In this document: positions 7,674 to 18,732 of the stretch, piece by piece
Position numbering within the stretch: the first letter of the stretch is position 1
Layout: each line of letters starts with the position of its first letter
From: Pseudomonadota bacterium
GTDB lineage: Bacteria; Pseudomonadota; Alphaproteobacteria; Rhizobiales; Devosiaceae
Length of the DNA stretch: 28,646 nt
Assembly: GCA_023433775.1 (NCBI GenBank)
Contig: JAEYTY010000126.1
Span: 1-28,646 of the forward strand
Direction: 5' to 3'
Position numbers and translations under genes: made by a program
The notes under the pieces: generated by a model
Database searches by the model: none
What the model saw: only the letters and a program-made list of their open reading frames with translations
Told to the model about the DNA's origin: nothing

Positions 7674-9332
7674 CTACTCCGCAGCCACTTTCGAAGAAGC
7701 AGCAGCGTCGAGCGGCAGGGATATTGCCACCGTCGTGCCAAGCGACGGGCTGGAGTCGATGGCGATATGTCCGCCGCTGAGTTCGGCAATGGCGCGGGCA
7801 ATGGAAATGCCCAGGCCCGGTCCGCCGCCTTCGCGGGTAAAGGTGGCGTCTCCCAGGGCGAAGGGCTGGTTGATCGAATGCAGCCGTTCCTCGCTCATGC
7901 CGATGCCGGTATCGCTGACCTCGATGACAACGCCGTCATCGGCTGCATAGGCTGCCAGATTGATGCGCCCGCCGGCAGGCGTGAAGCGGATGGCGTTATC
8001 GACGATATTGCCCACCATGCGCACCAGCCCCAGCCGGTCGCCAGACAGGACCGCCCCGCAATTCTGCCCGATGGCAATGGAGATGCCGGCGCGTTTGATC
8101 TGACCCTTGAACCGCTTGGCGACCGACGCGACCACCTCGTCCACCGGCACCGGATCATTCCGCAGCGCTCTTTGCCCGCCTTCGAGTTCTGCCAGTTCAA
8201 GAATGGTGGCGAACGACGCCAGCAGATGTTCGCCGGAGGCTTTTATGGTGTCGACATATTCGCCATAGCGCGCATCACCCAGCGGCCCATAGGTCTGATG
8301 CCCCATGAGTTCGGCAAAGCCGATAATGTGGTTTAGCGGGGTGCGAATGTCGTGGCTGAGATGGGCGAGGAAATTGGTCTTGGCGCGGCTGGCAGCTTCC
8401 GCTTTCAGCTTTTCCTCGTGATAGCGCCGGGCCAGCAGGCGCTGTTCTTCGCGAATAGTGACGAGCATGGAATCGGTGCGTTTTCGCTCGGTAATGTCTG
8501 AAACCAGCGTCATGAACCCGCCATCGCCCAGCGGCCGCTCGTCTATCATCAGACATGTGCCGTCTTCGCTGTGCAGTTCGAGCAGCCTGTTGCTGTCATC
8601 CTCGCTGACCAGCTTCATATAGCCGCCGGCGATCAGCCTTGTGACCGCCTCATGATAGGTCACGCTCATATCGTCGAGCCCGAGACGCCTGCGGTAATCC
8701 TCGTTGCAGACGATCATCTGTCCCGAGCGCGTCCAGCAGGCAATGCCCATGGGGATGGCAGCGGCAAGCTGTTCGTAATTCATGCGCTGCATTCTGTCGG
8801 GCATTTCCGTTGGCCGGCGGCGGCGCATGGTTGCGGCGATGAACAGTCCGGCCAGCCCGAATGCGCCTAGCCCGCGGCCCACAAGCCCGGCGACATAGGT
8901 ATCGGGTTGAGCTTCTAACGCTAGCGTGCCGTGACCTCCCGCTGGCAAAGCCTGCGCGAAAGGATGAGGCGCGGCGGGATTCTCGCTGACAAGGCTGGCA
9001 TGGGACAGCGTGGCGAAACGCGCAGCGGATAGATTGACCTGGTCGAGCGCGGCTTCCTGGGACTGGTGGGTGATTTCCGCCACCATCACCGATCCGATCA
9101 TGGTGAGTTCGCGGCGGACGTCGTCAAAGGTTTTGGCGGTGTCGTAGATCACAAAGAGGGTGGCGGCAAACAGGGCAGTGAGGGCCACAGACATGGTGGT
9201 CGGCGACAGGCGCTGATGCCACGCGTCGCTTTTGCCCCGGCGTGTTGAACGCATACGAAGGCGCTGATTTGTCGTTCCTGTGCCGACGCGGAATCCATCT
9301 GCGCCGGCGCCGGATGCCTCCGACGACCGCAT
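7674..9332 (-). CDS. Membrane PAS-domain sensor histidine kinase, PleC/DivJ-like
   Basis: This is a hybrid-free histidine kinase of 552 residues from the ATG at 9332. That start has GGAG 6 bases upstream, better than the ATG at 9344. Two transmembrane segments (about 46-63 and 152-169) flank a roughly 90-residue periplasmic part. A PAS domain (about 183-282) leads into a coiled linker and the phosphotransfer motif FLAHLSHDIRTPLNHIIGFAELM, with the His near residue 327. The following TYGPLG...YGEYVDTIKASGEHLL stretch is typical of the PleC/DivJ group of alphaproteobacterial cell-cycle kinases. N box (NIVDNAIRFTPAGG), G1 (DTGIGM) and G2 (GPGLGISIA) are present, so catalysis is probably intact. 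No response regulator adjoins it, so it is an orphan, possibly acting on a DivK-like regulator elsewhere. Orthology to pleC itself is not established. Confidence 0.88.
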   Translation of the reverse strand: MRSSEASGAGADGFRVGTGTTNQRLRMRSTRRGKSDAWHQRLSPTTMSVALTALFAATLFVIYDTAKTFDDVRRELTMIGSVMVAEITHQSQEAALDQVNLSAARFATLSHASLVSENPAAPHPFAQALPAGGHGTLALEAQPDTYVAGLVGRGLGAFGLAGLFIAATMRRRRPTEMPDRMQRMNYEQLAAAIPMGIACWTRSGQMIVCNEDYRRRLGLDDMSVTYHEAVTRLIAGGYMKLVSEDDSNRLLELHSEDGTCLMIDERPLGDGGFMTLVSDITERKRTDSMLVTIREEQRLLARRYHEEKLKAEAASRAKTNFLAHLSHDIRTPLNHIIGFAELMGHQTYGPLGDARYGEYVDTIKASGEHLLASFATILELAELEGGQRALRNDPVPVDEVVASVAKRFKGQIKRAGISIAIGQNCGAVLSGDRLGLVRMVGNIVDNAIRFTPAGGRINLAAYAADDGVVIEVSDTGIGMSEERLHSINQPFALGDATFTREGGGPGLGISIARAIAELSGGHIAIDSSPSLGTTVAISLPLDAAASSKVAAE

Positions 9333-9588
9333 GAATTTCTCCATTGCCTTAGGGATTTAGCCCCGAACCGATCTGCCCTTAACAAGGTATGAATCAGCTC
9401 ACCCCCGGTTGTCCAGAGTCGGTTTTGGAAGGTAAGCGGGGCTTTGGCGAAAAGCTGAATCGGCTGAATCACTTAGCGGTGAAGAAAAATTCTTCCAATC
9501 ATCCGCCTGACGCTTATCGGCGCGAAAAGTGTCGCCGGGTGCCGCTCATGTCAGCAGACTGTTACCCTTGAGCGTCGCATTTGGCGCC
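9333..9588. other. Intergenic stretch between kinase gene start and pepN end
   Basis: About 255 bases without a convincing gene. It must hold the promoter of the minus-strand kinase. I see a short direct repeat GCTGAATCG / GCTGAATCA near 9452-9469 and no full CtrA-type TTAA-N7-TTAA site. A 60-codon plus-strand ORF starting at 9389 has no proper ribosome-binding site and no recognisable motif, so I do not call it. Confidence 0.4.
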
Positions 9589-9618
9589 TGGCGGGAGCTT
9601 GAGGTTAAGCTCCCGCCA
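9589..9618 (-). terminator. Hairpin downstream of pepN
   Basis: A perfect 12-bp inverted repeat (TGGCGGGAGCTT / AAGCTCCCGCCA) with a 6-nt loop lies 7 bp beyond the pepN stop. On the pepN strand no clear T-run follows the stem, so it may act as a transcript-end stabiliser as much as an intrinsic terminator. Confidence 0.6.
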
Positions 9619-9625
9619 AAATGGG

Positions 9626-12262
9626 TCAGCCGGCCAGAATACGGTCGAGAATATCGCCCAGATTGCGGCTGAGGCTGTTCCTGCCTTTAAGGGTCATCAG
9701 GGCCGCGCGGCCCACTTCCCGGCGGCCGGCTTCCAGGTTCTGCAGGGTGCGGAAGCCCGTCAGCACCCGCGCTGCCACCTGCGGATTGACCTGGTCGATT
9801 TCGGCCACCGCATCGGTGATGAACCGGAACCCTGCGCCGTCGGCCCGGGCGAACTGTGTCGGGTTGTTCATGACGAAACTGCCAAGCAGCGAGCGGAGGC
9901 GGTTGGGATTGGTGCGCGGGAAATCCGGCGCGGCCAACACAGCCTGCATCCGTGCAATGACGCCATCATCGGGCGCCTGGGCCGAGGCCACCAGCCACTT
10001 GTCGAACACCAGCGGATCGCCGGCAAAGCGGGTGCGGAAGTCGCCCAGCAAGGCCTCGGCATCACCGGTCCAGTTATGCGCCGAAATGGCCAGCGCCGCG
10101 TAGCGATCGGTCATATTGGTGGCGTTGCGATATTGCTCGGCAGCCAATGAAGCGCCGCGCGCTGACCCAGCTGTCAGCAATCCGAGCAATCGGTTGCGCA
10201 GGGAGCGTCGGCCGGCCTGTTTTGCATCCGGGCTATAGGGGTCGTTGCTGGCAAGCGCCTGATACCGCGCCTCCAGCGTCTCACCGACAGGCTCGACAAG
10301 TGCCGAAATCAACGACTTCCGGGCCTTGGCGATGGCGTCGGGATCGACATCCTGCCCGATCTGGCGGGCGACAACGGTTTCGTCGGGAATGCCCAGCGCC
10401 AGCGCCTTGAAGGCGTCATCAAGGTTGGCGTCTTCCAGCGTATCGACCAGCGCGGCGCGCAGAGCGTCGTCGGCGCTGTCCGCAGGGGCACGCCCTTGGG
10501 CAGCCTCGACCATCAGCGTCGTTGCCACGCTCTGCAACGCGTCCCAGCGGTTGAAGGGATCGCTGTCATGGCGCGCCAGGAACAGCAGGTCGGCCTGTGA
10601 AAGATTGGACGTGACCCGCACCGGCGCTGAAAAACCGCGGAACAGCGACGGCACCGGCTTGTTGGCCACGCCGGTGAATGTCAGCGTGGCGCTGTCGCTG
10701 TCGAGCACAATCAGATCGTCTTCAACCCTGCCGCCGCTCACGCCGCTCCACCCCATGGCGCTGCCATTGGGGCCGATCAGCCCGAACTTCACCGGGATAA
10801 CGAAAGGCGCCTTGTCCGGCTGGCCAGGCGTCGGGCCGGTCTGCTGGCTGAGCGTCAGCGTATAGGTCTGGCTGGCCGCATCGTAGCGATCCTGAACTGT
10901 CACATGGGGCGTGCCGGCCTGCGTGTACCACTGGCCGAACTGACTGAGATCCACGCCATTGGCGTCCTCAAAAACCTTGAGGAAAGCCTCGATGGTGGTC
11001 GCCTCGCCGTCATGGCGCTCAAAATAGAGATCCATGCCCTTGCGGAAGCCGGTCTCGCCCAGCAGCGTCGCCAACATACGCACGACTTCGGAGCCCTTCT
11101 GGTAGACCGTGGTCGTATAGAAGTTGTTGATCTCGCGATAATTGTCCGGACGCGGCGGATGGGCCAACGGTCCGCCATCTTCGGGGAACTGGGTGACGCG
11201 CAGGTTCTCCACGTCATGGATGCGCTGCACCGGGCGGCTGCGCTCGTCGGACGAGAATTCCTGATCACGATAGACTGTCAGCCCTTCCTTGAGGCAGAGC
11301 TGGAACCAGTCGCGGCAGGTGATGCGATTGCCGGTCCAGTTGTGGAAATATTCGTGCGCGATGACGCGTTCGATATTGGCAAAGTTGGCGTCGCTGGCCG
11401 TCTCGGGCAGGGCGAAGACCAGCTTGTCATTGAAGATGTTGAGGCCCTTGTTCTCCATGGCGCCAAAGTTGAAATCGCTGACAGCGACGATGTTGAACAC
11501 ATCGAGATCATATTCGCGCCCAAAGCGTTTTTCGTCCCATTCCATGGAGCGCTTGAGGCTATCCATGGCGTAGAAGCATTCGGCCTCCTTGCCATGGGCA
11601 CAATAGATGGCGAGGTCGACCTTGCGACCGCTCATTGTGGTAAAGCTGTCGGTGATTGAACCGAGATCACCGGCAACCAGCGCGAAAAGATAGGCGGGCT
11701 TGGGGAAGGGGTCTTCCCACAGCACGAAGTGCATCCCGTCGCCTGCTTCGCCCTTGTCGATGAGATTGCCATTGGAGAGCAGCACTGGCGCAATGTCGCG
11801 CGGCGCGGTGATCCGCACCTTGAACGGCGCCAGGATGTCCGGGCGGTCGAGATAATAGGTGATGCGGCGAAAGCCTTCCGGCTCGCATTGGGTGCACCAG
11901 GTGCCACTGGAGCGATAAAGCCCCATCAGCTTGGTATTGGTGTCCGGCTGCAGGTGGACTTCGGTTTCCAGCACGAAGCGGCGGTTGGGCGGCTCGACGA
12001 TGGTGAGGCCATTGTCGTCGCTCGCATAGGCCGACAGAACCAAGGGCGCGCCGTCGATGGCGATCGAGGACAGCGTCAGCCCGTCGCCATCGAGCACCAG
12101 CGGCGTGCCCGGCGCGGTCTCTTCGCGGGGCTCTACCGTCAACTGGGCGCGTACGCGCGTGCCATCGGCCAGAATTTTGAAATCAAGCTCTACTGACACG
12201 ATCCGGTACGGGGTCGGAGCATAGTCCTTGAGATAGATTGTGTGTTCGGTGTCGGTGCGCAT
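9626..12262 (-). CDS. pepN: Aminopeptidase N (M1 family)
   Basis: This cytosolic zinc aminopeptidase of 878 residues removes N-terminal amino acids in the last steps of peptide breakdown. The substrate-anchoring exopeptidase motif GAMEN (about 267-271) precedes the zinc site HEYFHNW, with H303, E304 and H307. The third ligand is E326 in KEGLTVYRD. The N-terminal beta domain (TIYLKDYAPTPYRI...) and the long helical C-terminal domain match bacterial PepN, and the length is close to the E. coli enzyme (about 870). The frame extends to a TTG at 12280, but the ATG at 12262 (MRTDTEHTIYLKDY) fits the family N-terminus and has GGA 7 bases upstream. It is monocistronic, with a hairpin after it and a divergent ABC gene upstream. 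Confidence 0.95.
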   Translation of the reverse strand: MRTDTEHTIYLKDYAPTPYRIVSVELDFKILADGTRVRAQLTVEPREETAPGTPLVLDGDGLTLSSIAIDGAPLVLSAYASDDNGLTIVEPPNRRFVLETEVHLQPDTNTKLMGLYRSSGTWCTQCEPEGFRRITYYLDRPDILAPFKVRITAPRDIAPVLLSNGNLIDKGEAGDGMHFVLWEDPFPKPAYLFALVAGDLGSITDSFTTMSGRKVDLAIYCAHGKEAECFYAMDSLKRSMEWDEKRFGREYDLDVFNIVAVSDFNFGAMENKGLNIFNDKLVFALPETASDANFANIERVIAHEYFHNWTGNRITCRDWFQLCLKEGLTVYRDQEFSSDERSRPVQRIHDVENLRVTQFPEDGGPLAHPPRPDNYREINNFYTTTVYQKGSEVVRMLATLLGETGFRKGMDLYFERHDGEATTIEAFLKVFEDANGVDLSQFGQWYTQAGTPHVTVQDRYDAASQTYTLTLSQQTGPTPGQPDKAPFVIPVKFGLIGPNGSAMGWSGVSGGRVEDDLIVLDSDSATLTFTGVANKPVPSLFRGFSAPVRVTSNLSQADLLFLARHDSDPFNRWDALQSVATTLMVEAAQGRAPADSADDALRAALVDTLEDANLDDAFKALALGIPDETVVARQIGQDVDPDAIAKARKSLISALVEPVGETLEARYQALASNDPYSPDAKQAGRRSLRNRLLGLLTAGSARGASLAAEQYRNATNMTDRYAALAISAHNWTGDAEALLGDFRTRFAGDPLVFDKWLVASAQAPDDGVIARMQAVLAAPDFPRTNPNRLRSLLGSFVMNNPTQFARADGAGFRFITDAVAEIDQVNPQVAARVLTGFRTLQNLEAGRREVGRAALMTLKGRNSLSRNLGDILDRILAG

Positions 12263-12505
12263 GAAGCGGTCCAATTTCAATTATTTCTGGCGATCGAATG
12301 TGGCTGCCGGGTTACAGCCGACTCGCAGTCTTCCTGTATTCTATGCGGCTGTCGGCTGCATGGGCTAACTTCTTCTCTGTCAATTGCGACAGGAGTTGGG
12401 AGTCTGGCCCTCAAGTCTCCAGCACGTCGCTCCTCTGCGCCAATGGGCGTATTGAACGACGGTTCCAAAATTCACGGCGGAATTGTTCCATCGGCCAAAA
12501 ATGCC
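12263..12505. other. Intergenic region between divergent pepN and the ABC transporter genes
   Basis: About 240 bases with lower coding character, containing the pepN promoter region and the upstream flank of the ABC promoter. A short inverted repeat TGTC-N6-GACA lies near 12379-12392. Small ORFs on both strands (63-75 codons) lack homology that I recognise and lack ribosome-binding sites. No tRNA or structured RNA was recognised. Confidence 0.4.
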
Positions 12506-12536
12506 TTGACCTCAACTACGCTTGAGGTCGCATGGG
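12506..12536 (+). promoter_or_regulatory. MerR-family promoter with SoxR-box-like operator
   Basis: A perfect inverted repeat GACCTCAA-N6-TTGAGGTC (12508-12529) contains the 18-bp form CCTCAACTACGCTTGAGG (12510-12527). Its arms and spacing equal those of the known SoxR box (CCTCAA-N6-TTGAGG). A good -35 hexamer TTGACC (12506-12511) overlaps its left arm. A 19-bp spacer, the hallmark of MerR-family promoters, leads to a weak -10-like CATGGG (12531-12536). The predicted transcript start near 12543 lies 12-39 bases before the candidate ATG codons of the ABC gene. The operator geometry is seen directly; assignment to SoxR rather than another MerR-family protein is inference. No soxR gene lies in the window. 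Confidence 0.7.
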
Positions 12537-12581
12537 TCTTGGCCATGTTGAACAATGATGCGGATAACGATGGTCATGACG

Positions 12582-14432
<1,851 letters not shown>

Positions 14433-14442
14433 TTGACCCATT

Positions 14443-14465
14443 CGCCTCTCCCTTCGGGGGAGGCG
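14443..14465 (+). terminator. Intercistronic hairpin between the two ABC genes
   Basis: CGCCTCTCCC / GGGGGAGGCG pairs over 10 bp with one U-G wobble and a TTC loop, beginning 10 bp after the first ABC stop. No T-run follows, so it is more likely a transcript stabiliser or partial attenuator than a full stop. The second ABC gene could then still be co-transcribed from the upstream promoter. Confidence 0.5.
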
Positions 14466-14496
14466 GCATTACGAGACCAACCAAAGGAGAACCCAG

Positions 14497-14586
14497 ATGG
14501 GTGACCAGATCACGATCCGAAATTCCGGCAGCTCCAATGCCGCCCTCATCGTCAAATGCAAAAAATCGGACCGATACCGAACCTGA
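14497..14586 (+). CDS. Small ORF (29 aa) with strong ribosome-binding site between the ABC genes
   Basis: ATG at 14497 is preceded by AAAGGAGA (14483-14490) at ideal spacing, the clearest Shine-Dalgarno in this part of the window. The ORF encodes a 29-residue basic peptide that begins MGDQITIRNSGSS and ends KSDRYRT before a TGA at 14584. It is in the same reading frame as the second ABC gene, with 16 sense codons between this TGA and the ABC ATG at 14635. I recognise no family. It could be a leader peptide that couples translation to the ABC gene, a genuine small protein, or the decayed start of an older N-terminal extension. No membrane segment is visible. Confidence 0.5.
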   Translation: MGDQITIRNSGSSNAALIVKCKKSDRYRT

Positions 14587-14634
14587 CCTGAAACCAGATT
14601 TCCGTCAGGCGCGGCTCAAAAATACGAGCTCAAA

Positions 14635-16497
<1,863 letters not shown>

Positions 16498-16505
16498 CGT
16501 TTCAT

Positions 16506-16533
16506 TCGGGGCGGAACGCGCGTTCTGCCCCGA
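16506..16533. terminator. Bidirectional hairpin between convergent ABC and GGDEF-EAL genes
   Basis: TCGGGGCGGAACG / CGTTCTGCCCCGA pairs over 13 bases with one G-U wobble and almost no loop. It fills nearly all of the 38-bp gap between two convergent genes. It probably terminates both transcripts. T-runs are weak on either side. Confidence 0.6.
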
Positions 16534-16535
16534 TC

Positions 16536-18521
16536 CTAGCCCACGGCGCCGAGCAGGCGCGAGCGATCCACAGAGTGCTTGCGGGTCTTTTCCGCCGCCA
16601 GATAGTCGGCGATGCGTTCGGCGGACATTGGCCGGCCAAAGAGATAACCCTGCATCACCGTGCCACCGAGGCCCACCAGCGCATCCAACTGCTCTTCCGT
16701 TTCGATGCCTTCGAAAACGCAGGACAGGCCGAGATTGCGGCAGAGGTCGATCATCGTCTTGACGATGGCGCGGCTGGCGGCATCGCTGGTGACTTCCGCG
16801 ACAAAGCTCCGGTCGATCTTGATGCGGTGCAGCGGCAGCTTCTGCACATGCGTCAGGCTCGAATGGCCGGTGCCGAAATCATCAAGCGCAATGCGTGCGC
16901 CAAGGCCCAGCAGCGTCAGCAGGGACTGATTGGCCTGCTTGAGGTCGCGCATCACGGCCGTTTCGGTAATTTCAAAATCGATGCGGCTTTGCGAGTCCGA
17001 TGCGCCGAGCAGGGAGGCAATTGCGTCAATTGCGGTTGTCGAAGCGATGTCATTGGCCGAAAGATTGACCGACAGGCGAATGGGACGCGGAATGCTGGCA
17101 CTCACAGCTATGGCCTGTTGCAACACGATCTGGGTGATCTTGTTTATCTGGCCGGTGCGCTCCGCCATGGGGATGAATTCTGCGGGCGACACCTCGCCCA
17201 GGATTGGACTTCTCCAGCGCGCCAGAACTTCAAAGCCGGATGTCTCGCCCAGCGCCACGTCAAACTGCGGCTGCAGGAGAATATAGATTTCCCGCGCCAG
17301 ATCGGCTGTGTGCAGCAGATGTTCCATGCGGCGCACCTGGCTGATTTCGCGGGCATGGCGCTCGGAAAACACCACTGACGTGCCGCGCGCTTCACGCTTG
17401 GCCACCGAGGTCGCGTAGTCGGCTCGGTCATAAAGACTATCTGCAGTGTCGCCAGGCCGAGAAACCGCAAAGCCAGCCGATGCCGTCAGGCGAATGACAC
17501 CGCTCGGCATGTCGAAGGATACCCGCATCGCCTTGCAGAGGATATCGCCACAATGGGCCAGCGCGGCTTCGTCCACCGGGCCCTGCATGATCAGCGCAAA
17601 TGTGTTGCCGGGCAGGCGCGCCACCAAAGTGTCATCGCGACGCATCGCCTCGATGCGTCTCGCAACTTCGATCAGGACGCGGTCACCCGTAATCTGCCCG
17701 AAGACCTCGTTGACCGACTTGAACCGGTCGAGATCGAGCCGCGCCACCGCGATTGGCTTGCCCGTGTCCTCCGCCCTGCGGAGAGCTTCGCTGAGCTTGC
17801 GATCAAAGCTGCGCCGGTTGAGCAGGCCGGTGAGGCTGTCTGTATTGGCGAGACGATGGTTTTCTTCCAGGAGGCGCATCGTTTCGGCCTGGCGTTCAGC
17901 CATGTCGTTGCGCGAGGCCACCAGCGCGGCAAAATCCTTGTTGTTGACCAGCAGGATCACCATGAGCACGCCGACAACCAGCACCAGATTGATGGCTATG
18001 GCGATGAAGGCCGGCTGGCCGGTCGAGGCGAAGAAGGTCGCAAACGGCACCAAAACGCAAATGCCGACGACCATCGCAGCCGTCCGGACATGCATCAGGC
18101 AGAACATGCATCCGATCGACGTGATGGACATGTAAAAGCCGATCTGAGACTGCAAATAGGGGTCGCCATAAGGGAAGAGGCTCAGGCTCCATGCAGTAAA
18201 GCCGATGGAGAGGATGGCGCCCGCCCAGATCATGTTACGCAGGTCGCGACTTGCTTTCTCCGGCGAAACCGTCTTGCCTCGCGCGCCCCACCACATCGCT
18301 ACGCGCAAAACGCACAACACCGTCAACGCCACCGGCACATATACTGTCAACATGACAGGGGCGACAGACAGATGCGTTATGGCCACGATCAGCGTATTGG
18401 CCAATAGCATGGAATAGAGCAGAGGGATTTGACGGCTCAATGCGCGCCATTGTGCAAGCGTCAGCTCTGGGGAGTCTGGCGGGTCCGACTTAATGCGATA
18501 AGCGCGCTTGGACACTGACAT
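16536..18521 (-). CDS. Membrane GGDEF-EAL protein, probable c-di-GMP phosphodiesterase with degenerate GGDEF
   Basis: This 661-residue protein starts with about five to six transmembrane helices (about 33-193), then a coiled linker, GGDEF domain (about 222-385) and EAL domain (about 400-645). The GGDEF signature is replaced by PGNTF (304-308 in VARLPGNTFAL), so cyclase activity is unlikely. The EAL domain appears intact: E431 in EVL (the middle Ala is Val), N486, E517 and E520, D547-D548 in DDFGTG, K568, E604 and Q624. It probably hydrolyses c-di-GMP, with the GGDEF part perhaps acting as a GTP sensor. The ATG has AGAGG 6 bases upstream. No partner gene lies nearby. Confidence 0.9.
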   Translation of the reverse strand: MSVSKRAYRIKSDPPDSPELTLAQWRALSRQIPLLYSMLLANTLIVAITHLSVAPVMLTVYVPVALTVLCVLRVAMWWGARGKTVSPEKASRDLRNMIWAGAILSIGFTAWSLSLFPYGDPYLQSQIGFYMSITSIGCMFCLMHVRTAAMVVGICVLVPFATFFASTGQPAFIAIAINLVLVVGVLMVILLVNNKDFAALVASRNDMAERQAETMRLLEENHRLANTDSLTGLLNRRSFDRKLSEALRRAEDTGKPIAVARLDLDRFKSVNEVFGQITGDRVLIEVARRIEAMRRDDTLVARLPGNTFALIMQGPVDEAALAHCGDILCKAMRVSFDMPSGVIRLTASAGFAVSRPGDTADSLYDRADYATSVAKREARGTSVVFSERHAREISQVRRMEHLLHTADLAREIYILLQPQFDVALGETSGFEVLARWRSPILGEVSPAEFIPMAERTGQINKITQIVLQQAIAVSASIPRPIRLSVNLSANDIASTTAIDAIASLLGASDSQSRIDFEITETAVMRDLKQANQSLLTLLGLGARIALDDFGTGHSSLTHVQKLPLHRIKIDRSFVAEVTSDAASRAIVKTMIDLCRNLGLSCVFEGIETEEQLDALVGLGGTVMQGYLFGRPMSAERIADYLAAEKTRKHSVDRSRLLGAVG

Positions 18522-18682
18522 TTATTGCCTCTCGTCAGGACCGTATGCGCAAAAATGCTAACACAATGGAAAAGCATTTCCAGAACTTAGCTGCGACTGC
18601 CCGGGTAAAGGCCGTTTATGTGCAGATGAAAACTCTGCCAGCCCCATTGGAACGACATAATGTTCCGGCTAAAACACCGCTT

Positions 18683-18696
18683 CGAAATCGATTTCG
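18683..18696 (+). promoter_or_regulatory. Perfect palindrome upstream of the beta-mannosidase gene, candidate operator
   Basis: CGAAATCGATTTCG is a perfect 14-bp palindrome 36 bases before the mannosidase ATG, in the 211-bp gap between divergent genes. Its symmetry resembles sites of sugar-responsive repressors such as LacI- or ROK-type proteins. A second, weaker inverted repeat GGAAC-N8-GTTCC lies at 18649-18666. No regulator gene is adjacent, so the binder is unknown. Confidence 0.4.
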
Positions 18697-18732
18697 CTGG
18701 GCCTGATCAACCGCCTGGCGCTGGGAGTTATT

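Noticed and set aside
9389..9571. 60-codon plus-strand ORF in the gap between the kinase gene and pepN
   Set aside because: AAGG lies too close to the ATG, the peptide shows no motif, and the position is better explained as the kinase promoter region.
9333..9588. CtrA-binding site upstream of the PleC/DivJ-like kinase
   Set aside because: Only half-site TTAA sequences are present; no TTAA-N7-TTAA pair was found.
12298..12525. 75-codon plus-strand ORF before the ABC genes
   Set aside because: No ribosome-binding site or known motif, and it runs through the SoxR-like operator.
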